Below, in pieces: positions 9,165 through 18,216 of a stretch of 64,000 nt of DNA. Where the stretch lies: the NCBI RefSeq assembly GCF_006716765.1, contig NZ_VFPO01000001.1:310001-374000 (forward strand). Reading direction: 5' to 3'. Source of the stretch: Actinomadura hallensis. Its GTDB lineage: Bacteria > Actinomycetota > Actinomycetes > Streptosporangiales > Streptosporangiaceae. The position numbers and the translations under genes are program-made. The notes beneath the pieces are model-generated. The model was not told the origin of the DNA. It searched no databases and was given only the letters and a program-made list of their open reading frames with translations. Position 1 is the stretch's first letter, and each line of letters begins with the position of its first letter.

Positions 9165-9172
9165 TCCCCTTA

Positions 9173-10141
9173 CTAGAAGACCGAGATGTGGACGTGGTCG
9201 TAGTGGTTTGCGGTGTTGCCGCCTCGGTTCTCCATCATGCGCCAGCCGGGGCTGCGCATGTCGTAGATGCGCTGGCGCCAGATGACGTACTTGATGCCCA
9301 GGGAGCTGGCGTTGGAGATGGCGTACTGGGCGACCTGGTCGCCCTGGGCCTGGGCGCTGCCGGTGGCCATGACGCCGCCGGTGGTCACCATGAAGTCGCA
9401 GGCGTGGCCGGTGGCGTGGTCCTGGGGGTCGCCGGTGTTGCGGACGCAGCCGATGGTGGGGAAGGGGCCGAACTCCAGGTCGATGACGTTCTTGACCTTG
9501 AGCATGCGGGGGGTGACCCCGCCCATCCCGGTGCTGGGCGACTCGGGCTTGTACTTCTTGACCAGGGCCTGGATCTTGGACTTGCGGTTGCGGAGGTCCT
9601 GGATCTCCTTCTTGACCGCCGCGATCTTGGCCTCGGCCCGCTTGCGGGCGGCCGCCTGGTCCTTGACGAGCTTCTCGATCTGCTCGACCTTCGCGGCCTG
9701 GTTCTGGGCGAGGTGGCTGACCAGGCTGGCGCTGCTGAGGAGGTCGGAGGGGTCGGCGGAGGACAGGAAGGTGACCGTGGGGTCCTCGCCGTTCATCATG
9801 TAGGTGTTGGCGGCGTACCGGGCGACGACGTTGCGGGCCTCGATCAGGTCCTTCTCCAGGACCTTGGCCTTGGCGTGCGCCTTCCTCGCGGCGTACTGGG
9901 CGTCCTGCAGCTTGGCGAGGTCGCCGCCGAGCTCCCTCTCCAGCTGGGCGATCTGACGGTTCAGCTTGGCGAACTTGGCGGCGTCGCCCGGGTCGAGCGG
10001 GGCGAGCGGCGCGGACCGGGGTGCTGCGGCGCCCGCAGACGGCGCGGCGGTACCGAGCAGTGGCAGCGCAGTGGCGAACGCCGCGAGAGCCACGGCGACG
10101 CGTCGTCCGCTGCGCCTGCCTGTGGAGGCGGGGGTCTCCAC
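9173..10141 (-). CDS. Secreted coiled-coil protein with ARB-07466-like (M15-fold) C-terminal domain
   Basis: 322 residues from GTG 10141, chosen because AGGAGA lies just upstream and a twin-Arg-like basic start plus a hydrophobic stretch (RRVAVALAAFATALPLLG) makes a signal peptide. Residues about 45-195 are a charged coiled coil (AKLNRQIAQLERELGGDLAKL onward), like the N-terminal helices of RipA/NlpC-type cell wall proteins. The C-terminal ~110 residues show HATGHACDF and DHVH, the metal-site pattern of D,D-peptidase M15-like folds, with two Cys. It is probably an exported cell-wall-associated protein. Whether the domain is a peptidase is unproven. Confidence 0.8.
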   Translation of the reverse strand: METPASTGRRSGRRVAVALAAFATALPLLGTAAPSAGAAAPRSAPLAPLDPGDAAKFAKLNRQIAQLERELGGDLAKLQDAQYAARKAHAKAKVLEKDLIEARNVVARYAANTYMMNGEDPTVTFLSSADPSDLLSSASLVSHLAQNQAAKVEQIEKLVKDQAAARKRAEAKIAAVKKEIQDLRNRKSKIQALVKKYKPESPSTGMGGVTPRMLKVKNVIDLEFGPFPTIGCVRNTGDPQDHATGHACDFMVTTGGVMATGSAQAQGDQVAQYAISNASSLGIKYVIWRQRIYDMRSPGWRMMENRGGNTANHYDHVHISVF

Positions 10142-10247
10142 GTTGCTTCTCCTCTCGTCACGGCCGAAGGTCAATGAACTTTAAAGGACCGTCTGCCCCG
10201 CCAAGGCTAGACCCCTGGGGCGGGTGAGGCGGCGTGAAGCACCAGAC

Positions 10248-10274
10248 GCCCGGCTCCTTGCCTGGGAGCCGGGC
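10248..10274 (-). terminator. Terminator hairpin after the S8 protease gene
   Basis: A perfect 10-bp stem, GCCCGGCTCC at 10248-10257 and GGAGCCGGGC at 10265-10274, with a 7-nt loop, lies 18 nt beyond the stop of the leftward protease gene. Confidence 0.75.
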
Positions 10275-10292
10275 CAAATTACGTGATGTGTT

Positions 10293-11459
10293 TCATAGTT
10301 TCGCCTTGTAGACGAGCCGGTTCGCCTGCTGGCGCAGGCGCTTCAGGCTACGGGTGGAGTTGTCGTTAAGCCACTTCTGCACTTGCGGTGACGTGGCCTT
10401 CTTGTTCTTCGACAGGTACAGGGCGGCGACTCCGCTGACGTGCGGGGCCGCCATGGAGGTGCCCGTGAGGGCCTTGCGGCCGCCTCCGGGCCAGGTCGAG
10501 TACACGCCGTATCCGGGGGCGTTGATGTCGACGCACTTGCCCCAGTTGGAGAACGCGGCGCGGTTGTCGTACTTGGTGGTGGCGCCGACCGCCATGACCC
10601 AGCCCGCACTGGACGGGGAGTACTTGCACGCGTCGGCGTTGTCGTTGCCCGCGGCGACGATGACGAACACCCCGGACTTGGACAGGTTCATCACCGCGGT
10701 GTTGAGCGCCGTCGACTTCGGCCCGCCGAGCGAGAGGTTCGCCACGGCCGGCTTGGCGGCGTTGGTGCGGAGCCACTTGACGGCGGCGACCAGGTCCGAC
10801 AGGGCGCCCTCGCCCTTGCAGTCCAGGACGCGGAGGGCCCGCAGCCTCACTCCCTTGGCGACGCCGTAGGTCTTGGCTCCGATCGTCCCCGCGACGTGGG
10901 TTCCGTGGCCGTTGCAGTCACGGCCGTCGCCGTTGAACCGTGGGGCCGTCCAGGCGATGGAGGCGCGGCCGCCGAAGTCCTTGTGGGAGACGTCCAGTCC
11001 GGTGTCGATGACGTACGCGTTGACCCCCTTGCCGGTCGACTTGTACGTGTAGCTCTTGGACAGCTTCCGGGAGCGCTGGTCGATGCGGTCGAGGCCCCAG
11101 GGCAGCGGCGCGCGTTGGGTGCCGTGGATGGAGACGATCCGGTCCTGTTCGATCGCGGCGACGCGGGCGTCCCGGCGCAGCTCGGCGAGCTGGTCGCGGT
11201 CGAGCCGAGCGGCGAACCCGTTCAGGACGCCGTCGAACCGCCGGACGCCGGAGGCCCTGACCTTCCGGGCGGTCGCGTCGGTGGACGCGCCCGCCTTCAG
11301 CGTGACGATGTACCGGCCGGGGACCGGGGTGCCCTGCGCGGCCGTCTCCGCGCCGAGGGACTCGGACGCGCCTGCGGTGAAGGCCGGGTAGGCGGCGGCC
11401 GCCGCCAGGCAGCTCGCGACCGCGCCGACCGTCAACAGCCTTCGGTGAACGGGCCGCAA
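10293..11459 (-). CDS. Secreted subtilisin-like serine protease (S8 family)
   Basis: 388 residues from TTG 11459, selected because GAAGGAGA stands just upstream; the open frame extends 13 codons further to a GTG. A signal peptide (RRLLTVGAVASCLAAAAAYP) is followed by an inhibitor-I9-like propeptide (PGRYIVTLKAG to IEQDRIVS), then the peptidase with the full triad: Asp in VIDTGLD, His in GHGTHVAGTIG, Ser in GTSMAAPHVSG, plus the oxyanion Asn in AAGNDNAD. The gene is like the many proteinase-K-type exported proteases of actinomycetes. Flanked by other envelope genes on the same strand; a terminator follows it. Confidence 0.93.
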   Translation of the reverse strand: MRPVHRRLLTVGAVASCLAAAAAYPAFTAGASESLGAETAAQGTPVPGRYIVTLKAGASTDATARKVRASGVRRFDGVLNGFAARLDRDQLAELRRDARVAAIEQDRIVSIHGTQRAPLPWGLDRIDQRSRKLSKSYTYKSTGKGVNAYVIDTGLDVSHKDFGGRASIAWTAPRFNGDGRDCNGHGTHVAGTIGAKTYGVAKGVRLRALRVLDCKGEGALSDLVAAVKWLRTNAAKPAVANLSLGGPKSTALNTAVMNLSKSGVFVIVAAGNDNADACKYSPSSAGWVMAVGATTKYDNRAAFSNWGKCVDINAPGYGVYSTWPGGGRKALTGTSMAAPHVSGVAALYLSKNKKATSPQVQKWLNDNSTRSLKRLRQQANRLVYKAKL

Positions 11460-11591
11460 GGCGTCTCCTTCTGACCGGGGGCCGCGCGCGACCCCCACCG
11501 CATGATCGATAACTCGATCGCGAGAAACCTTAGCGGAACTGTCCAGATTTAGACCTGTAAATCGGACGTTTTCCCCGGTCGTCGCCTTGCG

Positions 11592-13601
11592 TCAGCCCCG
11601 GACCAGCCTGCCGCCGTAGCTGAGGTTGGTGCCGGGCCTGTTCCACGTGTACTGCAGCGTCCCGTCGGGCTGGCGCGTGATCTGGACGACCCCGGGCGTG
11701 CACGGCTTGTTGATGGCCAGGGACATCTGCAACGCGCTCTCCGTCCCTTGGGTGAGCCTGAGGGTGCCGTTGCAGCCCTCCTTCGGGTAAATGGCCTGCC
11801 CGGTGGTACCGCCCACATCGAATGTGACCTCGACAGGGAACGAGGCATTGCGGGCGGTGTTGACGAGGGTTCCCTTCCACGTCCCGCCGAACGATGACGG
11901 GATCGTCGTCACGGGGCGGTTGTTGGACGCGTTGGCGCTTTCCGGGGGCGGCCCGTCATCGGCCTTGAGCTGGGGCCACAGCACCAAGGCGATGATGGCG
12001 ATGCCCACGCCGACGCCAATGAACAGTGAGAGCGCGACACCGAGCACATGGTTGCTGGGACGCCGGATCCTTGACAGGGCCGCCAGCGGCGAGGAGTCGC
12101 GTCGACCGCCGTCCTGTCCTTCCCCCAGGCCGGGGATGAGGGGGGCCGGCTCGGTGGTGTTCGCCTGGCCGTCCAGGTCGACCGCGTCGAAGGTGGCTGT
12201 GGGGTCCGGGCCGACCGCGTCGAGCTTCATGGTCTGATCCGATCGGTCGGGCTGCCGTGGCGCGAACGCGTCGAAGGTGGCGGTCTCCTCGAACGCGGAC
12301 GGGTCCAGGTCGGCGGCGAAGGGCTGGGCGGCTGCGGACTCGGCGGACTGCGCGGAGGCGCCGGACGAGCGTGACCGGCGTACGCGCGAGAGCTTGCCCA
12401 GCAGGGGCAGGGACGGAGTGGGGGAGGTCTCCTCGGCCGGGGAGACCGAAGCCGCGCCCACGGGAGGGCCCACGGGAGGGCCCACGGGAGGGCCCATGGG
12501 CGCACCGGGGCCCTGCGCGGCGGGCGCCGCGGGCACGGGAGGCGGCTGGCCTCCGCCGGGCGCCTGCGGCGGAAGCGAATGCGTGATCCGCGGCGCGGGC
12601 GTCGGGACCGGCGGCATGGGCGGACCCGCGTGCGGGCCGGGCTGCGGGCCTGTCTGCGGGCCTGCCTGCGGGCCGGGTTGCGGGGCTCCGGGCGGGCCCG
12701 GGTGCGGTTCGGGCCGATGCGCGGGCGCGCCGGCGGCGAGTGCCCGGCCTTCGGCGACCATCGTGGACGGCATGCGGGACGCGAGCGCGCTGTTCTCGTC
12801 CAGGAGCCGCCGCAGGAGGTCCCTGGCCGTCGGACGGTTGGCAGGGTCCTTGATGAAGGCGTCGGCCACCACGTCGCGGATCGAGTCCGGGACGGCAGTG
12901 AGGTCGGCCTCGTCGTAGACGATGCGGTGCATCATCTCGGACGGCGAGCCCGTCCCGAACGGGGGCTTGCCCGTCGCGGCGAACACGATGGTGGACGCCC
13001 ACGCGAACACGTCTGCGGCGGGCCCGATGCCTCTGCCGCTGAGCTGCTCTGGGGACTTGTAGGAAGGATCCTCTGTGATGTGGCCGGAGAAGGCCACGTT
13101 CACCGCCTCCAGGGCACGGGCGATGCCGAAGTCGCTCAGCCGCGGACCGTCCCGCCCCAGCAGGACGTTGCCCGGCTTCAGATCGTGGTGCAGGGCGCCC
13201 GCCCGGTGCACGGCCGCGAGGGCGACCGCCATGCCGACCGCCAGGCGCTCGACGACCGCGCCTCCGCGCGGCCCTTCCTCGTCCACGAGCTGCTGAAGGG
13301 ACGGCCCGTCCACCAGCTCGCTCACCACGTAGGGTCGGTCTCCCTCCACGTCGGCGTGCAGGATCGCCGCCGTGCAGAAGCCCGACACCTTCCGGGCGGA
13401 GGTGAACGCGCCGGTGAACCGGGACCTGGCGACGGGCTCGCCGCTCAGGCGCACATGCAGGACCTTCACGGCGACATGGCCGCCGGCAGGGTCCCTGCCG
13501 AGGAAGACGGCACCCTGCTCACCGACGCCGAGACGGCCCGTGATCTCGTACGAGCCGATCCTCTGCGGGTCACCCGGCTGCAGGGGCAGCGCCTCGGGCA
13601 T
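11592..13601 (-). CDS. Membrane-anchored Ser/Thr protein kinase with a non-RD catalytic loop
   Basis: 669 residues. Kinase domain about 18-270: Gly-rich GRLGVGEQGAVF, VAVK lysine, catalytic loop HHDLKPGNVLL, LSDFGIA, and SPEQLSGR as activation/P+1 region. The usual HRD Arg is His, so it is a non-RD kinase that probably does not need classic activation-loop phosphorylation. A long Pro/Gly/Gln linker (about 290-380) and an acidic stretch precede one transmembrane helix (VLGVALSLFIGVGVGIAIIA, about residue 535). The extracellular ~100 residues contain two Cys and no PASTA repeats. It may sense an envelope signal; the ligand is unknown. Confidence 0.9.
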   Translation of the reverse strand: MPEALPLQPGDPQRIGSYEITGRLGVGEQGAVFLGRDPAGGHVAVKVLHVRLSGEPVARSRFTGAFTSARKVSGFCTAAILHADVEGDRPYVVSELVDGPSLQQLVDEEGPRGGAVVERLAVGMAVALAAVHRAGALHHDLKPGNVLLGRDGPRLSDFGIARALEAVNVAFSGHITEDPSYKSPEQLSGRGIGPAADVFAWASTIVFAATGKPPFGTGSPSEMMHRIVYDEADLTAVPDSIRDVVADAFIKDPANRPTARDLLRRLLDENSALASRMPSTMVAEGRALAAGAPAHRPEPHPGPPGAPQPGPQAGPQTGPQPGPHAGPPMPPVPTPAPRITHSLPPQAPGGGQPPPVPAAPAAQGPGAPMGPPVGPPVGPPVGAASVSPAEETSPTPSLPLLGKLSRVRRSRSSGASAQSAESAAAQPFAADLDPSAFEETATFDAFAPRQPDRSDQTMKLDAVGPDPTATFDAVDLDGQANTTEPAPLIPGLGEGQDGGRRDSSPLAALSRIRRPSNHVLGVALSLFIGVGVGIAIIALVLWPQLKADDGPPPESANASNNRPVTTIPSSFGGTWKGTLVNTARNASFPVEVTFDVGGTTGQAIYPKEGCNGTLRLTQGTESALQMSLAINKPCTPGVVQITRQPDGTLQYTWNRPGTNLSYGGRLVRG
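12459..12497. repeat. 12-bp in-frame tandem repeat in the kinase linker
   Basis: The unit CACGGGAGGGCC is repeated about three times in tandem, coding VGPP units on the minus strand (GPPVGPPVGPPVG). It lies in the Pro-rich linker between the kinase domain and the membrane segment and keeps frame. Confidence 0.75.
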
Positions 13602-13824
13602 CTGACGAACCTCCGTGTCCTCCGGGGACCGCGTCCCCGGCCTCCCCGTTCCCTTCTATGAGCATCTTTCATCTTCGGTGGCGCGCGCGGAGGAGGCACC
13701 TCCCGCACGCCGACGAAAAGCGCTCCCCCGCTTGACGCCGGGTCCTTTTTACCGTCTACGCGACGTTTCGGATGCCTCCGCGCCTGGGGTCACCCTGGGC
13801 CACGACCCGGTAACGTCTGTGGCG

Positions 13825-14301
13825 ATGCCCCGTAAACCGTTGTCCTCAGCGAACCTCAACGAGCAGCGCACCGCGCTCGGCCTGCCGGCGTACACCGGCC
13901 CGGACGAGCCCGCCGCGCTCCGTCGCGCGGCCCTGGACACCGTCCTCGCCTGCATGGAGGCGGGGAACGCCGAACCGTCCCGGCCGGTCGTCAAGGGAGC
14001 GGTGCGGTTTCTGCTGGACCGGCTGGCCGAGCTGGCGCCGGGCCGGTCCGTGGAGGTTCGCGTCCCTCCTTACGCCGCCGTTCAATGCATCGACGGGCCG
14101 CACCATACCCGCGGGACCCCACCGAATGTGGTGGAGATGGACGCCACGGCCTGGATCGCGATTGCCACGGGCCGGCTGGCCTGGGCCGACGCGGTAGCCG
14201 ACGGGCGGGTCCGCGCAAGCGGCGCGCGCGCAGACCTGTCGGGTCACCTCCCCCTGCCGATCGACGTGCCCGCAGAGCGGGAAGCCTCGCGGAAGGACTG
14301 A
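13825..14301 (+). CDS. Sterol carrier family protein (SCP2-like)
   Basis: 158 residues. The central and C-terminal part ([50 protein letters not shown]...[18 protein letters not shown]) matches the actinobacterial sterol-carrier-family proteins usually found between purL and purF. The function is unknown; the fold suggests lipid or small-molecule binding. The frame opens at 13615, but ATG 13825 fits the family start. There is no good ribosome binding site, and TAACGT lies 8 nt upstream of the ATG, so a leaderless message is possible. Confidence 0.85.
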   Translation: MPRKPLSSANLNEQRTALGLPAYTGPDEPAALRRAALDTVLACMEAGNAEPSRPVVKGAVRFLLDRLAELAPGRSVEVRVPPYAAVQCIDGPHHTRGTPPNVVEMDATAWIAIATGRLAWADAVADGRVRASGARADLSGHLPLPIDVPAEREASRKD

Positions 14302-14421
14302 GTCCGGCTACTGGCGGAACGTCCAATCCGGGTCTTGTCTGAAGCGGCGGGCACTGCCAGCGTGGGCATCACCATCCGATCGGGGGCACGGCCTGGACGG
14401 CGGCAGCACGCGCCGAGCACA

Positions 14422-14472
14422 GCGCAGCTCGTGCAGTGCAGCTCGTGTGCAGCGCAGCTCGTGCACAGCGCA
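14422..14472. repeat. Degenerate GCAGCTCGTG repeats before the LamG gene
   Basis: The word GCAGCTCGTG occurs three times between 14424 and 14464, interleaved with GTGCAGCGCAGC words, in the 200-nt gap between the sterol-carrier and LamG genes. Confidence 0.6.
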
Positions 14473-14503
14473 GCGGGTGCGCCGCCATGCTGGAGGTGAT
14501 CCC

Positions 14504-15145
14504 GTGCTGGTCGCGCACTGGACGTTCGACCTCGCCACCGTGGACGGCCGCAGGGTCGCCGACACCGCGGGAGCGGGGCTCGCCGCCGAACTGGACGAGA
14601 CCGCCGAGATCGTTCCAGGTCGCGCAGGTGAGGCGCTGCTGCTGAGCGGTGGGGGCCGCGCCGTGATTCCCGCCACACCCCAGCTCGTCCTCAGCCAGGT
14701 GTTCGGGTTCAGCTTGGCCTTCTTCGTCCAGGTGACGGAGCAGCCGATCAGTGAGTGGCGGAGCCTCGTCTACAAGCCGGTCGCCGAGAACGACGCCCGC
14801 GGCCTCGGGGTGTGGCTCTACCCGGACGCGATGCGGGTGCGGGTCCAGCTCTTCACCGTCAAGGGCCCGGACTACGCCGACAGCCGCGCCAGGCTGGCCG
14901 TGGGCGAGTGGACGCACATCGCGTTCGTTGTGGACCCTGACGGGATGTTCCTGTACGTCAACGGCAGGCTGGACGGCGCCGTCCCTCTGGAACACCCCGT
15001 CGTCACGCCGACCGGCCCCATCTATCTGGGGAGCGAACCCGGCAAGCCCGGCTTCGGCGGCCTCCTGGACGACTTCCGCGTCTACGCCTCGGCGCTCGAC
15101 GAAGAGGCCGTCCGTGCCCTGGCCGAGGACCAGGACGGCCCCTGA
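14504..15145 (+). CDS. LamG-like concanavalin A-type domain protein
   Basis: 213 residues that are almost entirely one LamG/laminin-G-like jelly roll: AHWTFDLATVDGRRVADTAG at the start, GEWTHIAFVVDPDGMFLYVNGRLDG (the typical LamG core) and IYLGSEPGKPGFGGLLDDFRVYASALDEEAVRAL at the end. No signal peptide is visible, so it may be cytoplasmic or carried by another factor. GTG 14504 is chosen because GGAGG ends 7 nt upstream. Function unknown; such domains bind carbohydrates or proteins. Confidence 0.85.
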   Translation: MLVAHWTFDLATVDGRRVADTAGAGLAAELDETAEIVPGRAGEALLLSGGGRAVIPATPQLVLSQVFGFSLAFFVQVTEQPISEWRSLVYKPVAENDARGLGVWLYPDAMRVRVQLFTVKGPDYADSRARLAVGEWTHIAFVVDPDGMFLYVNGRLDGAVPLEHPVVTPTGPIYLGSEPGKPGFGGLLDDFRVYASALDEEAVRALAEDQDGP

Positions 15146-15174
15146 GCGGACCGCCAAGGCCCGCGCTGCCAGGG

Positions 15175-15218
15175 CGCCCTACACGCGGCCTACGCACGCC
15201 CTACGCGCGCCCTATGGG
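15175..15218. repeat. 11-bp degenerate tandem repeat, four copies, across a stop codon
   Basis: Units resembling CGCCCTACGCG occur at 15175-15185, 15186-15196, 15197-15207 and 15208-15218. The stop codon of the minus-strand DUF4190-type gene (15212-15214) lies inside the last unit. Confidence 0.75.
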
Positions 15219-15589
15219 GTCGTTGTGCTCCTGCTCTTCGCGAAGGGGAACTCGCGCTCCACGCAGTTGCGCCGCGACGAGTCGTCCGGATACCGGGTCT
15301 CGTCCCCGCACTCCGCCGCCTTGCTCAGCAGCCAGACGAGGGCCACGGCGCCGATGACGAGGGCGAGCGCCGAGCACACGACACCCACGATCGCGGGCCG
15401 CCGGTCGGCGTCGCGGCGGAGGAGGGAGATCGTCCCGAGGACGACCCCCACGAGCGCTGGGATCATCCCCGCCAGGCAGAACACGAGCCCCACCAGGCCG
15501 ACGATCCCGAGTACCCGTGATGCCCTCGCCAGCGTGCTCCGCCTGGGCGGAGACGGCGGCGAATACGTCCGGTACCCGGGCAGTGTCAT
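15212..15589 (-). CDS. Small DUF4190-type membrane protein
   Basis: 125 residues from ATG 15589, where GGAGGAA stands 4-10 nt upstream. Two hydrophobic segments (VLGIVGLVGLVFCLAGMIPALVGVVLG and AIVGVVCSALALVIGAVALVWLL) flank a short RRDADRR loop, the usual layout of actinobacterial DUF4190 proteins. A short tail with two Cys (CGDET, NCVERE) follows and may be outside the membrane. Function unknown. It ends convergently against the LamG gene. Confidence 0.75.
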   Translation of the reverse strand: MTLPGYRTYSPPSPPRRSTLARASRVLGIVGLVGLVFCLAGMIPALVGVVLGTISLLRRDADRRPAIVGVVCSALALVIGAVALVWLLSKAAECGDETRYPDDSSRRNCVEREFPFAKSRSTTTP

Positions 15590-15703
15590 GCGTTCCTCCA
15601 CGTGTCGGTCACCAGACTCCCCGTGCGCAGGTGATGGCGGCGGTCCGGACCGGCAAAGGTCCGGTAAGTACATGCCACCGATCGGAGCAGCTGAACCGGG
15701 CAT

Positions 15704-15709
15704 CTAGAC
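15704..15709 (+). promoter_or_regulatory. Candidate -10 box (TAGACT) for a leaderless purF message
   Basis: TAGACT lies 7 nt before the purF GTG (15717) and no ribosome binding site is visible in the gap. This matches the spacing expected when transcription starts at the start codon. Similar spacing occurs at other genes in the window. Confidence 0.45.
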
Positions 15710-15716
15710 TGGCGAT

Positions 15717-17165
15717 GTGCCTCTCCGTGACGGACGTCTGAGCCACGACCTCGATCCATCAGACCGCCCCCCGCAGGACGCTTGCGGGGTCTTCGGCGTC
15801 TGGGTCCCGCCGGACCGGGCCCCGGAGGCGGAGGTGAGCAAGCTCGCCTACTTCGGCCTTTACGCTCTCCAGCACCGCGGGCAGGAGTCGGCCGGCATCG
15901 CCGTCAGCGACGGGTCCCGCATCGTCGTGTTCAAGGACATGGGCCTCGTCGCCCAGGTGTTCAACGAGTCGGTGCTGAACACCCTGCGCGGGCACATCGC
16001 GGTCGGCCACTGCCGGTACTCCACGACGGGCTCCCCCACGTGGGAGAACGCGCAGCCCACGTTCCGGTCCGGAGACGAGGGCGCGCTGGCGCTCGTCCAC
16101 AACGGCAACCTGATCAACACCCGGGAGCTGGCCGAGCGGCTCGACCCCGGCGTGCTGACCGCCACCACCGACACCGAGGTCTTCACGGCGCTGCTGGCGA
16201 CGCACGACGGCGGCACGCTGGCGGCGGCGCGCGACACCCTGCCCGACACCCGCGGCGCGTACTCCCTGGTCTTCATGGACGAGGAGACGCTCTACGCCGC
16301 CCGCGACCCGGAGGGCATCCGCCCGCTCGTCCTCGGCGCCCTGGAGGGCGGCGGCTGGGTCGTGGCGTCCGAGACCGCCGGCCTCGACATCGTCGGCGCC
16401 CGCTTCGTCCGCGAGATCGAACCGGGCGAGCTGGTCGCGATCGACGGGGACGGCGTCCGGAGCGAGCGGTTCGCCGAGGCGCGGCCGAAGGGCTGCCTGT
16501 TCGAGTACGTCTACCTGGCGCGGCCCGACACGACGATCGCCGGGCGCAGCGTCCAGGCCACCCGCGTCGAGGTGGGGCGGCGGCTCGCCCGCGAGCACCC
16601 CGTCGACGCCGACATGGTCATCCCGACGCCCGAGTCGGGGACCCCGGCGGCGATCGGCTACGCGGAGGCGTCCGGCATCCCCTACGGCCAGGGGCTGGTG
16701 AAGAACTCCTATGTCGGGCGGACGTTCATCCAGCCGTCCCAGACGATCCGCCAGCGCGGCATCCGGCTCAAGCTCAACCCGCTGCGCGAGGCGATCGAGG
16801 GCAAGCGGCTGATCGTGGTGGACGACTCGATCGTGCGCGGCAACACCCAGCGCGCCATCGTGGCGATGCTGCGCGAGGCGGGCGCCGCCGAGGTCCACGT
16901 CCGGATCTCCAGCCCGCCCGTCGCCTGGCCGTGCTTCTACGGCATCGACTTCGCGACCCGCGCCGAGCTGATCGCGGGCAACCTGTCGGTCGAGGAGATC
17001 CGCGACTCGATCGGCGCCGACTCCCTCGGCTACATCTCGCTGGACGAGCTTATCTCCGCGTCGCACATCGCCAAGGACGCCCTGTGCCGGGCGTGCTTCG
17101 ACGGCATCTACCCCATCCCGGTGGACGCGGACGCACGCGGCAAGCATCTGCTGGAGGTCAATTGA
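15717..17165 (+). CDS. purF: Amidophosphoribosyltransferase
   Basis: 482 residues. It catalyses the first committed step of purine synthesis, PRPP plus glutamine to phosphoribosylamine. A 22-residue propeptide precedes the nucleophile Cys23 (QDACGVFGV). The glutaminase domain has LQHRGQESAGIA and GHCRYSTTG. The PRTase domain has the PRPP loop VVDDSIVRGNT and SPPVAWPCFYGID. Cys residues such as those in CRACFDGIYP fit the Fe-S-containing type. The GTG start has no ribosome binding site and a close -10 box. The stop overlaps the purM ATG by one base. Confidence 0.95.
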   Translation: MPLRDGRLSHDLDPSDRPPQDACGVFGVWVPPDRAPEAEVSKLAYFGLYALQHRGQESAGIAVSDGSRIVVFKDMGLVAQVFNESVLNTLRGHIAVGHCRYSTTGSPTWENAQPTFRSGDEGALALVHNGNLINTRELAERLDPGVLTATTDTEVFTALLATHDGGTLAAARDTLPDTRGAYSLVFMDEETLYAARDPEGIRPLVLGALEGGGWVVASETAGLDIVGARFVREIEPGELVAIDGDGVRSERFAEARPKGCLFEYVYLARPDTTIAGRSVQATRVEVGRRLAREHPVDADMVIPTPESGTPAAIGYAEASGIPYGQGLVKNSYVGRTFIQPSQTIRQRGIRLKLNPLREAIEGKRLIVVDDSIVRGNTQRAIVAMLREAGAAEVHVRISSPPVAWPCFYGIDFATRAELIAGNLSVEEIRDSIGADSLGYISLDELISASHIAKDALCRACFDGIYPIPVDADARGKHLLEVN

Positions 17166-18208
17166 TGGCCGGTCGTCCCACGCCAACCTCTTACGAGGCC
17201 GCAGGGGTCGACATCGCGGCGGGCGAGCGGGCCGTGGAGCTCATGAAGTCCCGCGTGGCCCGTTCACGGCGCCCTGAGGTGGTCGACGACGTCAGCGGGT
17301 TCGCCGGGCTCTTCGACGTCTCGGCGCTCCTGCGCTACAAGCGTCCCCTGCTCGCCACATCGACGGATGGGGTCGGTACCAAGGTCGATCTGGCGCGGCG
17401 TCTCGGCGTCTACGACACGATCGGGCACGACCTGGTCGGCATGGTCGTGGACGACCTGGTGGTCTGCGGCGCCGAGCCGCTGTTCATGACCGACTACATC
17501 GCCTGCGGCAAGGTCGTCCCGGAACGGATCGCCGACATCGTCGGCGGCATCGCGGACGCCTGCGTCCTGGCCGGGTGCGCCCTCGTCGGCGGCGAGACCG
17601 CCGAACACCCCGGCCTGCTGGAGGAGGACGAGTTCGACCTCGCGGGCGCGGGGACGGGCGTCGTCGAGGCGGACGAGGTCCTCGGCCCCGACCGCGTCCG
17701 GCCCGGCGACGCGGTCATCGCCATGGCCTCGTCCGGTGTCCACGCGAACGGGTACTCGCTCGTCCGGCACATTCTGGCCACGACGGACGTGAGCCTCGAC
17801 TCGGAGCTGCCGGAGCTCGGCCGACCCCTGGGCGAGGAGCTCCTCACCCCGACGCGCATCTACGCCAAGGACTGCCTGGCCCTCATCCAGGCCGGCGGGG
17901 TCCGTGCGTTCGCTCACGTCACGGGCGGTGGGCTGGCCGCGAACCTGGCGCGCTCCCTGCCCTCGAACGCGGACGCCGTGCTGAACCGCTCCTCTTGGGA
18001 GACGCCCGCTCTGTTCCGTGTCCTCCAGGCCCATGGCAACGTGCCACAGGCTGAGATGGACAAGACGTTCAACCTGGGCGTCGGGATGGTGGCGATCGTC
18101 GCCCCGGACACCGCCGATGAGGCTCTGCGCCTCCTGACCTCCAGGGGCGTGCCGTCCTGGCATCTGGGCGACATCGTCCCCGGCAGTGGCAAGGCGGTGC
18201 TGCGGTGA
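17165..18208 (+). CDS. purM: Phosphoribosylformylglycinamidine cyclo-ligase (AIR synthetase)
   Basis: 347 residues, normal for PurM. It converts FGAM to AIR, the step after PurSQL. Landmarks are SYEAAGVDI at the N-terminus, STDGVGTKVDLA, the metal/ATP region GHDLVGMVVDDLVVCGAEPLFMTDYIACG, GGETAEHPG and VTGGGLAANLAR. ATG 17165 overlaps the purF stop (TGATG), so the two genes form an operon. A triple 24-bp repeat and strong hairpins follow the stop. Confidence 0.95.
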   Translation: MAGRPTPTSYEAAGVDIAAGERAVELMKSRVARSRRPEVVDDVSGFAGLFDVSALLRYKRPLLATSTDGVGTKVDLARRLGVYDTIGHDLVGMVVDDLVVCGAEPLFMTDYIACGKVVPERIADIVGGIADACVLAGCALVGGETAEHPGLLEEDEFDLAGAGTGVVEADEVLGPDRVRPGDAVIAMASSGVHANGYSLVRHILATTDVSLDSELPELGRPLGEELLTPTRIYAKDCLALIQAGGVRAFAHVTGGGLAANLARSLPSNADAVLNRSSWETPALFRVLQAHGNVPQAEMDKTFNLGVGMVAIVAPDTADEALRLLTSRGVPSWHLGDIVPGSGKAVLR

Positions 18209-18216
18209 GGCCCCGC

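Noticed and set aside
14436-14645. Short plus-strand frame beginning at the GCAGCTCGTG repeats
   Set aside because: It overlaps the start of the LamG gene in another frame and has no family match.
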